NCBI RefSeq assembly: GCF_040892595.1 | Contig: NZ_JBFRYB010000001.1 | Coordinates: forward strand, 248,001 to 312,000 | DNA from: Zhongshania sp. R06B22 | GTDB lineage: Bacteria > Pseudomonadota > Gammaproteobacteria > Pseudomonadales > Spongiibacteraceae | Length of the DNA: 64,000 bases | Direction of reading: 5' to 3' | Shown here: positions 44,115-52,684 of the stretch, in pieces | Numbering within the stretch: position 1 is the stretch's first letter | How the letters are laid out: each line of letters starts with the position of its first letter | Notes under the pieces: model-generated | What the model saw: the letters and a program-made list of their open reading frames with translations, nothing else | The model's database searches: none | Told to the model about the DNA's origin: nothing | Position numbers and translations under genes: made by a program

Positions 44115-45461
44115 ATGGATTTCGACCCCTTTATTTTAGCCCGCATCCAATTTGCGACGAATATTAGCTTCCATATTTTATTTCCCGCTATTTCAATTGG
44201 CTTGGGATGGATTCTTTTATTCTTTCGTGTGCGATTTACTCAAACCGGCGACCAAGCTTGGGAGTACGCCTACCTGTTTTGGGTCAAAATCTTCGCCCTC
44301 ACTTTTGCGATGGGCGTGGTGTCGGGCATCACCATGAGCTTTCAATTTGGCACCAACTGGCCGGGCTTTATGGAGAAAGCCGGCAATGTAGCCGGACCGC
44401 TACTCGGCTACGAAGTACTGACCGCATTTTTCCTAGAAGCCTCTTTCCTCGGCATTATGTTATTTGGTAAAGATCGGGTTTCTAACCGCATGCACTTGAC
44501 CAGCTCGTTTCTGGTGGCGTTTGGCACAACCCTATCAGCATTCTGGATTCTTAGCCTAAACTCGTGGATGCAAACCCCCACAGGCTACTATCTTGAAAAT
44601 GGCGTGGTCATGGTAGACAGCTGGCTTGAAGTGATTTTCAATCCATCCTTCCCCTACCGTTTTTTCCATATGGTCATCGCCTGCATGCTCACCTCAGCTT
44701 TTCTTGTTGCCGGTGTTAGCGCATGGCGGGCATTGCGCAATGTCGACGGTCCCGCCACATGGAAAGTGATGAAAACCGGTGTAATGATGGCGGCGGTACT
44801 TGCCCCTGTACAAATCCTAGTTGGGGATTTTCACGGCCTCAATACTCTGCAACACCAGCCTGCAAAAGTCGCGGCAATGGAAGCGATATGGGAAACCGAA
44901 AAAGGTGCACCTTTCACCCTCTTCGCCCTACCAGACGCAAGCACTAAGACCAACCGTTACGCGATCGAAATCCCCTACGCCGCCAGCTTGATTCTTACCC
45001 ACGACCCTATGGGCGAGGTAAAGGGGCTCAATGAATTTGAGGGTGAACATCCTCCGGTCGCTATCGTGTTTTGGTCTTTTCGCATCATGCTGGCGATTGG
45101 CGGCTTAATGTTACTGGTGGCCTGGTGGGCCGCATGGCAGTTGCGCGGCAAGAATACTGCCAGCAAGCCTTTGTTATATGCACTATCTGCAATGACATTC
45201 TCTGGCTGGGCAGCCGTTTTGGCTGGCTGGTATGTAAGCGAAATCGGCCGCCAACCCTGGATCGTTAGCGGCGTACTCAAAGTCCAAGATGTTGTCGCCG
45301 ATCACAGCAGCGCCACGGTTGGCGGCACTCTGATCGGCTATATCCTACTTTACGGTTTCTTACTGGCGTCTTACATCGGCGCGATTCGACACTTGTCGGC
45401 CAAACCCGCAGCGTCACTAAGTCTGTCGGCAATCCGCAACCCCGCTAGCAAGGAGGTCTGA
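44115..45461 (+). CDS. cioA: cytochrome bd ubiquinol oxidase subunit I (CioA-like)
   Basis: 448 residues from the ATG at 44115 (AGGAT upstream); the longer frame from 44004 would overlap the sigma-54 promoter and is rejected. Conserved features are FATNISFHILFP with heme ligand H20, GVVSGITMSFQFGTNW, the Glu-rich helix YEVLTAFFLEASFLG and GWYVSEIGRQPW. The Q-loop is short, as in the cyanide-insensitive group. bd oxidases are sulfide-tolerant, fitting the sulfide-oxidation operon. The first gene of the operon, 3 nt before subunit II. Confidence 0.93.
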   Translation: MDFDPFILARIQFATNISFHILFPAISIGLGWILLFFRVRFTQTGDQAWEYAYLFWVKIFALTFAMGVVSGITMSFQFGTNWPGFMEKAGNVAGPLLGYEVLTAFFLEASFLGIMLFGKDRVSNRMHLTSSFLVAFGTTLSAFWILSLNSWMQTPTGYYLENGVVMVDSWLEVIFNPSFPYRFFHMVIACMLTSAFLVAGVSAWRALRNVDGPATWKVMKTGVMMAAVLAPVQILVGDFHGLNTLQHQPAKVAAMEAIWETEKGAPFTLFALPDASTKTNRYAIEIPYAASLILTHDPMGEVKGLNEFEGEHPPVAIVFWSFRIMLAIGGLMLLVAWWAAWQLRGKNTASKPLLYALSAMTFSGWAAVLAGWYVSEIGRQPWIVSGVLKVQDVVADHSSATVGGTLIGYILLYGFLLASYIGAIRHLSAKPAASLSLSAIRNPASKEV

Positions 45462-45464
45462 GCA

Positions 45465-46457
45465 ATGGAATATTGGTTACCAATTATTTACATGGGCATA
45501 ATGGGGCTAGCGCTACTAATTTATGTCGTTCTCGACGGCTATGATCTGGGCGTCGGCATGTTAGTGCCACTGGCGAACGAAGCCGAAAAAGATATGATGA
45601 TCGCCTCCATCGGCCCGTTTTGGGACGCCAATGAAACCTGGATTGTACTAGGCGTCGGGGTCTTACTTATCGCCTTTCCCGTTGCCCACGGCATTATTCT
45701 TACCAGCCTGTATTTACCCGTCACCATAATGCTAATGGCCTTAATCCTTAGGGGCGTGGCCTTTGATCTACGAGTAAAGGCGGGGGATCACCGTCGCGGC
45801 TTGTGGAATAAAGCCTTCTTTGCAGGCTCACTGATCGCATCGTCGGCGCAGGGCTGGATGCTCGGCGCCTACATCACCGGCCTGCAGAGCTCCGCCACAA
45901 GCCTACTTTTTTCGGCGCTTATCGCCGTCACACTGCCCGCGCTCTACCTGATTTTAGGCTGCGGATGGCTGCTGATGAAAACCGAAGGCGACTTACGTGA
46001 TAAAGCCATCAAATGGGCGCGGATGGCAATCTGGCCAATGGGCTTGGGGCTTTTTATGGTCTCTATCGCGACCCCCATAGTCAGTAGTAGTATTGCCGAA
46101 AAATGGTTTACTTGGCCAAACGCTATTTGGTTAATGCCAATCCCGCTAGTTTGCATAATTTGCTATGGCAGTATTGTGATGCTGCTTAACAAACCTCGGG
46201 CTCTCAGCAACAACAACGGCTGGCTAATTTATGCCTGCACCGTCGCGATCTGCCTCATGGCTAGCCTCGGTCTGGCCTATAGTATTTTCCCCGACATTGT
46301 TATTGGTGGCCTCACTATTTGGGAATCCGCGGCATCGGTGAAGTCACTACAATTTACCTTGGTCGGCGTTGTCCTAACGCTGCCAGCTATTCTAGTTTAT
46401 ACATTTTTTGTTTACCGAATATTTCACGGCAAGGCCACCGCGCTGTCTTACGAATAA
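45465..46457 (+). CDS. cioB: cytochrome bd ubiquinol oxidase subunit II (CioB-like)
   Basis: 330 residues, about eight membrane helices: YVVLDGYDLGVGML, SIGPFWDANETWIVLGVGVLLIAFPVAHG, ALILRGVAFDLRVKA, the helical core and FFVYRIFHGK. It pairs with subunit I to form the terminal oxidase that reoxidises quinol with O2. An AAGGAGG ribosome site inside the end of subunit I indicates coupled expression. No small CydX-type subunit is evident after it. Confidence 0.94.
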   Translation: MEYWLPIIYMGIMGLALLIYVVLDGYDLGVGMLVPLANEAEKDMMIASIGPFWDANETWIVLGVGVLLIAFPVAHGIILTSLYLPVTIMLMALILRGVAFDLRVKAGDHRRGLWNKAFFAGSLIASSAQGWMLGAYITGLQSSATSLLFSALIAVTLPALYLILGCGWLLMKTEGDLRDKAIKWARMAIWPMGLGLFMVSIATPIVSSSIAEKWFTWPNAIWLMPIPLVCIICYGSIVMLLNKPRALSNNNGWLIYACTVAICLMASLGLAYSIFPDIVIGGLTIWESAASVKSLQFTLVGVVLTLPAILVYTFFVYRIFHGKATALSYE

Positions 46458-46478
46458 GTTAAAAAGGATATTTAATCG

Positions 46479-47372
46479 ATGAAAAAATTACCGTTTCAAA
46501 CCGACTTGACTGCAAAACCCGAGGTGTTGGCATTTTTCGACGAGCCCACCAACACATTCTCTTACATCGCAAAAGATCCGGCATCCAATGCCTGTATGGT
46601 CATTGACTCCGTTATGGAGATTGACTATGCCGCCGGCCGATTAAGCCTAAACGGTGCCGATAAAATTATCGCTTATATTCGCAGTCATAAGCTCGAGCTG
46701 CAGTGGATTATTGAAACTCATGTTCACGCCGACCACCTGTCAGCGGCGCCCTATATTCAGGATAAGTTGGGCGGTAAGATTGGTATTGGCGCAGAGATTA
46801 CGACTGTTCAGAAGACCTTTGGCGAAATTTTCAACGAGGGCAGCGACTTCTGCCGTGACGGCTCACAGTTCGATCATTTATTTCAAGATGGCGACGAATA
46901 CTTGGTCGGCGAGATGCGCTGCCATGCACTCCACACTCCAGGTCACACCCCCGCGTGCATGACTCACATCATGGGTGACGCGGCCTTTGTTGGCGACACG
47001 CTATTTATGCCCGATGGCGGCAGTGCCCGCGCAGACTTTCCCGGCGGCGACGCCAAAACGTTATACAAATCCATTCAACGTATTCTGTCACTGCCAGACG
47101 AACTGCGTTTATTTATGTGTCATGACTATATGCCCAACGGTCGCAATGTCGAATACCAAACCACCGTAAAACAAGAGCGCGAAGATAATATTCACGTCCA
47201 TCAGGGTGTCAGTGAAAGTGATTTTGTCACTATGCGCGAACAGCGGGATGCGACTTTAGGTATGCCAAGACTGATCTTACCCTCGCTGCAAGTAAATATG
47301 CGAGCTGGCCATCTCCCCAAGCCTGACAGCAACGATGTGGTCTACCTAAAGTTGCCGCTGAATCTGCTGTAA
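46479..47372 (+). CDS. pdo: persulfide dioxygenase (ETHE1/Blh-type metallo-beta-lactamase fold)
   Basis: 297 residues. The metal motif THVHADH gives H81, H83, D85 and H86; further ligands are in HTPGHTPACMTH (H156) and GDTLF (D173). Text such as PDGGSARADFPGGDAKTLYKSIQRIL and MCHDYMPNGR is typical of the Blh/type III persulfide dioxygenases. It oxidises glutathione persulfide to sulfite using mononuclear iron. In an operon with sulfide:quinone oxidoreductase, so it handles the persulfide product. Confidence 0.9.
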   Translation: MKKLPFQTDLTAKPEVLAFFDEPTNTFSYIAKDPASNACMVIDSVMEIDYAAGRLSLNGADKIIAYIRSHKLELQWIIETHVHADHLSAAPYIQDKLGGKIGIGAEITTVQKTFGEIFNEGSDFCRDGSQFDHLFQDGDEYLVGEMRCHALHTPGHTPACMTHIMGDAAFVGDTLFMPDGGSARADFPGGDAKTLYKSIQRILSLPDELRLFMCHDYMPNGRNVEYQTTVKQEREDNIHVHQGVSESDFVTMREQRDATLGMPRLILPSLQVNMRAGHLPKPDSNDVVYLKLPLNLL

Positions 47373-47408
47373 ATCACTCACTTTCCAATGTCGTCATCCG
47401 GAGTTCCA

Positions 47409-49073
47409 ATGAATATTAAGGCTTTGAGTTCAACATTAAGCGTCTCTGAGCAGCTGCTGCCTAGCGATATAAGTGAACTTGCAAAACGTGGTGTTCGCAC
47501 CATAATTTGTAATCGCCCCGATGGCGAAGGCTCAGACCAACCACTATTTTCAGAGATCGAAAAAGCGGCAACTGAACACGGCATTCAATGCCATTATTTG
47601 CCCGTAACTATGGGTATGGTTCGCGACGAAGAAGCCACCGCGTTCGCCACATTACTAGAGCAGGAAGGCCCCATTCACGCTTTTTGCCGCAGCGGTATGC
47701 GCTCAACTACCCTTTGGGCTTTAAGCCAAGCTAACCACCAACCCCTGACGGATATCGTCGCTACAGCAAAACTTGCTGGCTACGACATGAGCGGCGTAGC
47801 GGCGCGCATCGCCGGTAAAAGTGGCGAAATGAAAACACTGCGCAGCTACGACGTGCTTATCGTCGGCGGTGGCGCAGCGGGGATATCCACCGCCGCCAGC
47901 TTGCTATCACGCGACAAATCACTGTCCATTGCGATCATTGACCCCGCCGACAAACACTATTACCAACCCGGCTGGACCTTAGTGGGTGCAGGTATTTTTA
48001 CGCCCGAGCAAACGATGCGCGACATGGCCTCTTTAATTCCTAAGGGCGCAGAATGGATTAAAGCCGCCGTCGCCGCTTTCAACCCCGACAGCAATACCGT
48101 TACCCTGGAAGGTTGCCGCCTCATTAAATACACCCGACTAGTCGTTGCCGCCGGCATAAAACTCAACTGGGATGGCATAGAAGGCCTTAGCGAAACCCTA
48201 GGTCGCAATGGCGTAACGTCTAATTACCGCTATGATCTTGCACCTTATACTTGGGACTTGGTCCGTAATTTAAAGGGCGGCCGCGCCTTGTTCACCCAAC
48301 CACCCATGCCCATTAAATGCGCTGGGGCGCCGCAAAAGGCCATGTATCTGTCTGGCGACCACTGGTATAGAAACCAATGCTTAGAAAAAATTGATATCGA
48401 ATTTTATAACGCTGGGGCAGTACTATTCGGCGTCGCCGACTACGTGCCTGCGCTAATGAAATACGTAGAAAAATATCGCGCGGCACTGAAGTTTAACCAC
48501 AAACTAGTGCGCATCGATGGCGACAAAAAAACCGCCTACTTTGAAACCACCACAGCCGACGGCAATACCGAAATAGTCAGCCGCGAGTTTGATATGATCC
48601 ACGTCTGCCCACCGCAAATTGCGCCGGACTTTATTCGCAGCAGCCCATTAGTCGATCAGGCCGGTTGGGTAGATGTAGACCAAACCACCCTGCGCCACAA
48701 ACGCTACAACAATATTTGGTCGCTCGGTGATGTCGCCAATTCCCCCAATGCCAAAACGGCTGCCGCAGCGCGGGTGCAAGCTCCTATTGTTGCCGCCAAC
48801 ATTATTGCCGATATTAAAGGCAAGCATTGCGTTGCCCACTACAATGGTTACGGATCTTGTCCTCTGACCGTGGAGCGCGGCAAAATCGTACTGGCCGAAT
48901 TTGGTTACGGCGGCAAGCTGTTACCGAGTATGCCAAAGTGGCTACTCGACGGCACCAAACCAACACGTGCAGCTTGGTTTTTAAAAGAAAGGCTACTGCC
49001 ACCCATTTACTGGCAGGGCATGCTCAAGGGCAAAGAATGGCTGGTAACACCAACAATGACTGATGAAAACTAG
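47409..49073 (+). CDS. sqr: rhodanese-like DUF442 domain fused to sulfide:quinone oxidoreductase
   Basis: 554 residues from the ATG at 47409 (GGAG 6 nt upstream). Residues 1-135 are a DUF442/TIGR01244 domain with the loop CRSGMR at C93, a rhodanese-length active-site loop. Residues 145-554 are a FAD-dependent oxidoreductase (DVLIVGGGAAGIS) of the eukaryote-like SQR type II: PIKCAGAPQKAMYLS with C304, and GSCPLTV with C484, match the two redox cysteines of human SQOR. It oxidises sulfide, reduces quinone and may pass sulfane sulfur to its own N-terminal domain. Confidence 0.9.
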   Translation: MNIKALSSTLSVSEQLLPSDISELAKRGVRTIICNRPDGEGSDQPLFSEIEKAATEHGIQCHYLPVTMGMVRDEEATAFATLLEQEGPIHAFCRSGMRSTTLWALSQANHQPLTDIVATAKLAGYDMSGVAARIAGKSGEMKTLRSYDVLIVGGGAAGISTAASLLSRDKSLSIAIIDPADKHYYQPGWTLVGAGIFTPEQTMRDMASLIPKGAEWIKAAVAAFNPDSNTVTLEGCRLIKYTRLVVAAGIKLNWDGIEGLSETLGRNGVTSNYRYDLAPYTWDLVRNLKGGRALFTQPPMPIKCAGAPQKAMYLSGDHWYRNQCLEKIDIEFYNAGAVLFGVADYVPALMKYVEKYRAALKFNHKLVRIDGDKKTAYFETTTADGNTEIVSREFDMIHVCPPQIAPDFIRSSPLVDQAGWVDVDQTTLRHKRYNNIWSLGDVANSPNAKTAAAARVQAPIVAANIIADIKGKHCVAHYNGYGSCPLTVERGKIVLAEFGYGGKLLPSMPKWLLDGTKPTRAAWFLKERLLPPIYWQGMLKGKEWLVTPTMTDEN

Positions 49074-49077
49074 GGGA

Positions 49078-50841
49078 ATGTCATTGAAACTGACTGCGCT
49101 TAAAAACTATTTGCCCATTCTTACTTGGGCAAAAGAGTACGATCGCGAGGTGCTACTCAGTGATTTACTGGCGGCGGTAATCGTCACCATTATGCTGATC
49201 CCCCAGTCGCTAGCCTACGCCCTACTCGCAGGGCTGCCGCCGCAAATGGGTTTGTACGCCAGCATGCTGCCACTGGTCGCCTACGGAATTTTTGGCACCA
49301 GTCGCACCCTGTCTGTCGGACCGGTAGCAGTTGTCTCTCTGATGACTGCTTCGGCGATTGGCCATATCGCCAGCGCGGGCAGCACCAGCTATATAGAGGC
49401 CGCGCTATTACTCGCCTTTCTATCGGGTGTGTTCCTGCTAGGTATGGGCATATTGCGCATGGGCTTTCTGGCCAATTTTTTATCCCACCCCGTGATTGCC
49501 GGTTTCATTACCGCCTCGGGTATTATCATCGCCTTTAGCCAACTCAAACATATTCTCGGTATTAAAGCAGATGGCGAAAGCCTCTTTAGCCTGCTGCACT
49601 CGCTGTATGAATCTGTGGGCAGTACCAATCTCACCACGGTGGCCGTGGGCCTACCCACCCTGATCTTTTTGTTTTGGGTGCGCAGCGGACTCAAGCCCCT
49701 GCTCGTTCGCGCAGGACTTAGCGACAAAGCCGCCGGTATGCTAGCCAAAACCGGACCAGTACTGGGCATTATTGCCACCAGCTATGCTGCCTACTACTTT
49801 GACCTTGGCAGCAAAGGCGTGGTTTTGGTGGGCGAAGTACCGACCGGCCTCCCCAGCTTGCAAATGCCCAAACTGGGTCACGACGCGTGGCGAGAGCTAA
49901 TGATGTCGGCGGTCTTTATCTCCATTATCGGGTTTGTCGAATCGGTATCCGTTGGCCACACCCTGGCAGCCAAACGTCGCCAGCGTATTACCCCTAATCA
50001 AGAACTTATCGGCCTTGGCGCCGCCAATATCGCCGCGTCATTTTCTGGCGGTTATCCCGTTACCGGCGGCTTTGCGCGCTCAGTTGTCAACTTTGACGCT
50101 GGTGCTGTGACCCCAGCCGCGGGCATGTTTACCGCCGTGGGAATCGGCGCCGCTGCAATGTACTTCACACCCTATTTAGCGTTTTTACCCAAGGCCACCT
50201 TGGCAGCGACCATCATTGTGGCTGTGCTATCACTGGTGGACTTCTCCATTCTCAAAAAATCCTGGGGCTACGCTCGCAGCGACTTTATCGCGGTTATGAC
50301 CACACTGCTGATTACGCTGTTACTGGGCGTAGAAACCGGCGTGGCCTGTGGCGTGTTTGCCTCGCTGGCACTGCATTTATATAAGACCTCGGTGCCACAT
50401 ATGGCGGTGGTCGGAGAAGTACCGGGCACTGAGCACTATCGCAATATCAACCGTCACAAAGTCATTACCCACAACGATATTTTATCTCTGCGAATTGATG
50501 AGAGTTTATATTTTGCGAATGCCGGTTTTATAGAGGATCGGGTGTATGAGTTAGTCGACGCCAACCCAGCGATTCAGCACGTCATTTTGATGTGTACTGC
50601 AGTCAATGAAATCGATCTCAGTGCGCTGGAGGTATTAGAATCCATCAACCAGCGCTTGCAAGACAGCGGTATTACCCTGCACCTTTCTGAGGTGAAAGGC
50701 CCAGTGATGGACGTGCTCGATAAAACTGATTTCATCAAGCACTTAAGTGGCAAGGTGTTTTTGTCTCATCATCTTGGCATCGCAAAAATACGGGAGCAAG
50801 GTAAGGAAGACCACACGGCTAGTAGTGACTGGAATATATAA
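49078..50841 (+). CDS. SulP-family anion transporter with STAS domain
   Basis: About 587 residues; polytopic inner-membrane carrier with SulP motifs (VTIMLIPQSLAYALLAGLPPQMGLYASMLPLVAYGIFGTSRTLSVGPVA, SFSGGYPVTGGFARSVVN) and a C-terminal STAS domain (SLRIDESLYFANAGFIEDRV, NEIDLSALEVLESI). It likely moves sulfate or a related oxyanion; in this operon export of sulfite, thiosulfate or sulfate is plausible (inference). The start is uncertain: ATG 49063 overlaps the upstream gene, 49078 is directly after AGGGGA, and TTG 49084 has better spacing. Confidence 0.9.
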   Translation: MSLKLTALKNYLPILTWAKEYDREVLLSDLLAAVIVTIMLIPQSLAYALLAGLPPQMGLYASMLPLVAYGIFGTSRTLSVGPVAVVSLMTASAIGHIASAGSTSYIEAALLLAFLSGVFLLGMGILRMGFLANFLSHPVIAGFITASGIIIAFSQLKHILGIKADGESLFSLLHSLYESVGSTNLTTVAVGLPTLIFLFWVRSGLKPLLVRAGLSDKAAGMLAKTGPVLGIIATSYAAYYFDLGSKGVVLVGEVPTGLPSLQMPKLGHDAWRELMMSAVFISIIGFVESVSVGHTLAAKRRQRITPNQELIGLGAANIAASFSGGYPVTGGFARSVVNFDAGAVTPAAGMFTAVGIGAAAMYFTPYLAFLPKATLAATIIVAVLSLVDFSILKKSWGYARSDFIAVMTTLLITLLLGVETGVACGVFASLALHLYKTSVPHMAVVGEVPGTEHYRNINRHKVITHNDILSLRIDESLYFANAGFIEDRVYELVDANPAIQHVILMCTAVNEIDLSALEVLESINQRLQDSGITLHLSEVKGPVMDVLDKTDFIKHLSGKVFLSHHLGIAKIREQGKEDHTASSDWNI

Positions 50842-50924
50842 GCCCCAGCTGTATTTCCTCAGCCTTCGCATTTTCTCGATTGCACAGAAAAAGGACTTTC
50901 TGCGCTTGACTTTATAAGCTGGCA

Positions 50925-52052
50925 ATGAGGCAATCTGACATACTTTTCTATGTCGATCCCATCATGATTTTATTATTAGTTTATATATCCATTGCCCTCG
51001 GCGTGTCTTTTTTATGCTCAGTATTGGAGGCGGTATTGCTGAGCGTAACACCGTCTTATATTGCCGCGGAAGAAGCCCGCGGGCGTCGTAACGGCCGCTT
51101 GTGGCGCGAGTATAAAACCGATATTGATAGACCACTGGCGGCAATTCTAAGTCTGAACACCATTGCCCACACCGTGGGCGCAGCGGGAGCCGGGGCACAG
51201 GCAACGGCGCTGTTCGGCGCAGCCTACTTCGGTTTAATTTCAGCGGTATTAACGCTATTGATTTTAGTCCTTTCAGAAATCATTCCTAAGACCTTAGGCG
51301 CTTTATTCTGGCGCCAACTATCTGCGCCGTGTGCCCTTACACTGCGGTTTATAGTGTGGTCAATGTACCCCTTGGTACTTATGGCGCAGGGCATTACGCG
51401 CTTGCTGTCTCGAGGCGCAGGCACGCACTCAATCAGCCGCGAGGAATTTGTTGCCCTCGCAGATGTTGCCGTCAATGAGGGCATATTAGATCGAAAAGAA
51501 GCCCGCGCTGTGGCCAGTTTAATTCGCTTTCGGTCCCTGCAAGCACGGGATGTGATGACGCCTAGACTGGTCATTTTCAGCCTGCCTGAGAACGCCATTG
51601 TTAAGGATGTTGTCGATGGCAATACCGCAATTTTGTTTTCCCGAATTCCCGTCTACGCGGGTGAAACCGACAATATCACCGGTTACATCCGCAAAGACGA
51701 GCTAATGCTCGCCATGTCACGCAGTCCCGACGCAGCGCTGAGCAGTTTACGGCGCGAGTTATTTACCGTGCCTGAGACATTAGCCACCTCTGAGCTGCTA
51801 CATAAATTGACAGAGATGCACCTGCAAATCTCATTAATCGTCAATGAATACGGCAGTGTGATGGGCCTTGTGACCATGGAGGACTTAATAGAAACCATGC
51901 TCGGAATGGAGATTGTGGACGAGACCGACACCGCGGTGAATATGCAGGCGCTAGCCCGTGAGCTATGGGCGAAGAGGGCGCGTAGCTTGGGCGTATTCGA
52001 TGACGATAAAATCAGTGCTGCGACCGCTTGGCAAGCACCTAAGGCCGATTAG
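50925..52052 (+). CDS. CNNM/HlyC-CorC family membrane protein with CBS domains
   Basis: 375 residues. The N-terminal DUF21/CNNM membrane domain (VYISIALGVSFLCSVLEAVLLSVTPSYIAAEE, LAAILSLNTIAHTVGAAGAG, LILVLSEIIPKTLGALFW) is followed by a CBS pair (SRIPVYAGETDNITGYIRKDELM, INEYGSVMGLVTMEDLIETMLG). Related proteins handle Mg2+/Co2+ or polyamine efflux. There is no C-terminal CorC/HlyC domain. An ATG at 50964 is an alternative start. The 3' end overlaps the convergent lipoprotein gene by 4 nt. Confidence 0.9.
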   Translation: MRQSDILFYVDPIMILLLVYISIALGVSFLCSVLEAVLLSVTPSYIAAEEARGRRNGRLWREYKTDIDRPLAAILSLNTIAHTVGAAGAGAQATALFGAAYFGLISAVLTLLILVLSEIIPKTLGALFWRQLSAPCALTLRFIVWSMYPLVLMAQGITRLLSRGAGTHSISREEFVALADVAVNEGILDRKEARAVASLIRFRSLQARDVMTPRLVIFSLPENAIVKDVVDGNTAILFSRIPVYAGETDNITGYIRKDELMLAMSRSPDAALSSLRRELFTVPETLATSELLHKLTEMHLQISLIVNEYGSVMGLVTMEDLIETMLGMEIVDETDTAVNMQALARELWAKRARSLGVFDDDKISAATAWQAPKAD

Positions 52053-52630
52053 TAGCTAAAGGTGAGGGGCTCGGTTTCCTTGCTCTTCACAGTTATTGGC
52101 AAGCGGAAGTCCGTCGGGACTTTTTTTACCGTGTAACGTTGGTTTCTCGTCAGATGAATATAACTAAATGCGTTGTCATCCAAGCCTTCAATTTTGTAGG
52201 CGTCGTAATGATCTGCAACCGTCGGGTCGGCGGGTTTCATACCCTCGACAGTGACCCAGCCACGAAATATGCGAAAGTAAATGTCGCCCGACACCCCCCA
52301 AAAACCAACTTCAGATTGTGATCGCGCACTGCCATCAGTATCTACAAATCGAAAATCAACCCGATAGGTACCATCGGCAGAGCGCTCGGTAAGCCACTCT
52401 TTTTGGCCACCGTTTTCCATAGTACGAATACCGTACCATTTACCGAGCAGCATATTCCGCGACGCGCTACTCGCTAATATCTGTATGTCGCTGACGTCAT
52501 CTGGCTGCGAATTGTCGTCGGCCTGCATGGGCTTATGTAAATTAGCCGAGCTCAGCGGCTTAGTGATTTTAAACTGCGAACACCCCACTAATAGCATCGA
52601 CAATAAAGTAAAACTAAGCAGCTTTTTCAT
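52049..52630 (-). CDS. lipoprotein of unknown function
   Basis: About 193 residues from the ATG at 52630: signal peptide with lipobox LVGCSQ. The mature part (LLGKWYGIRTMENGGQKEWLTERSADGTYRVDFRFVDTDG, EVGFWGVSGDIYFRIFRGW) has the small beta-barrel/lipocalin-like pattern of proteins with a WYG motif. No family named. Upstream in-frame starts (52660, 52642) are less likely because they would add residues before the signal. Convergent with the CNNM gene. Confidence 0.78.
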   Translation of the reverse strand: MKKLLSFTLLSMLLVGCSQFKITKPLSSANLHKPMQADDNSQPDDVSDIQILASSASRNMLLGKWYGIRTMENGGQKEWLTERSADGTYRVDFRFVDTDGSARSQSEVGFWGVSGDIYFRIFRGWVTVEGMKPADPTVADHYDAYKIEGLDDNAFSYIHLTRNQRYTVKKVPTDFRLPITVKSKETEPLTFSY

Positions 52631-52684
52631 GTAGGGAATCATTCCTAAACCGGCCCACACTGGCCATCGTCTCTTTGTTTGAAG

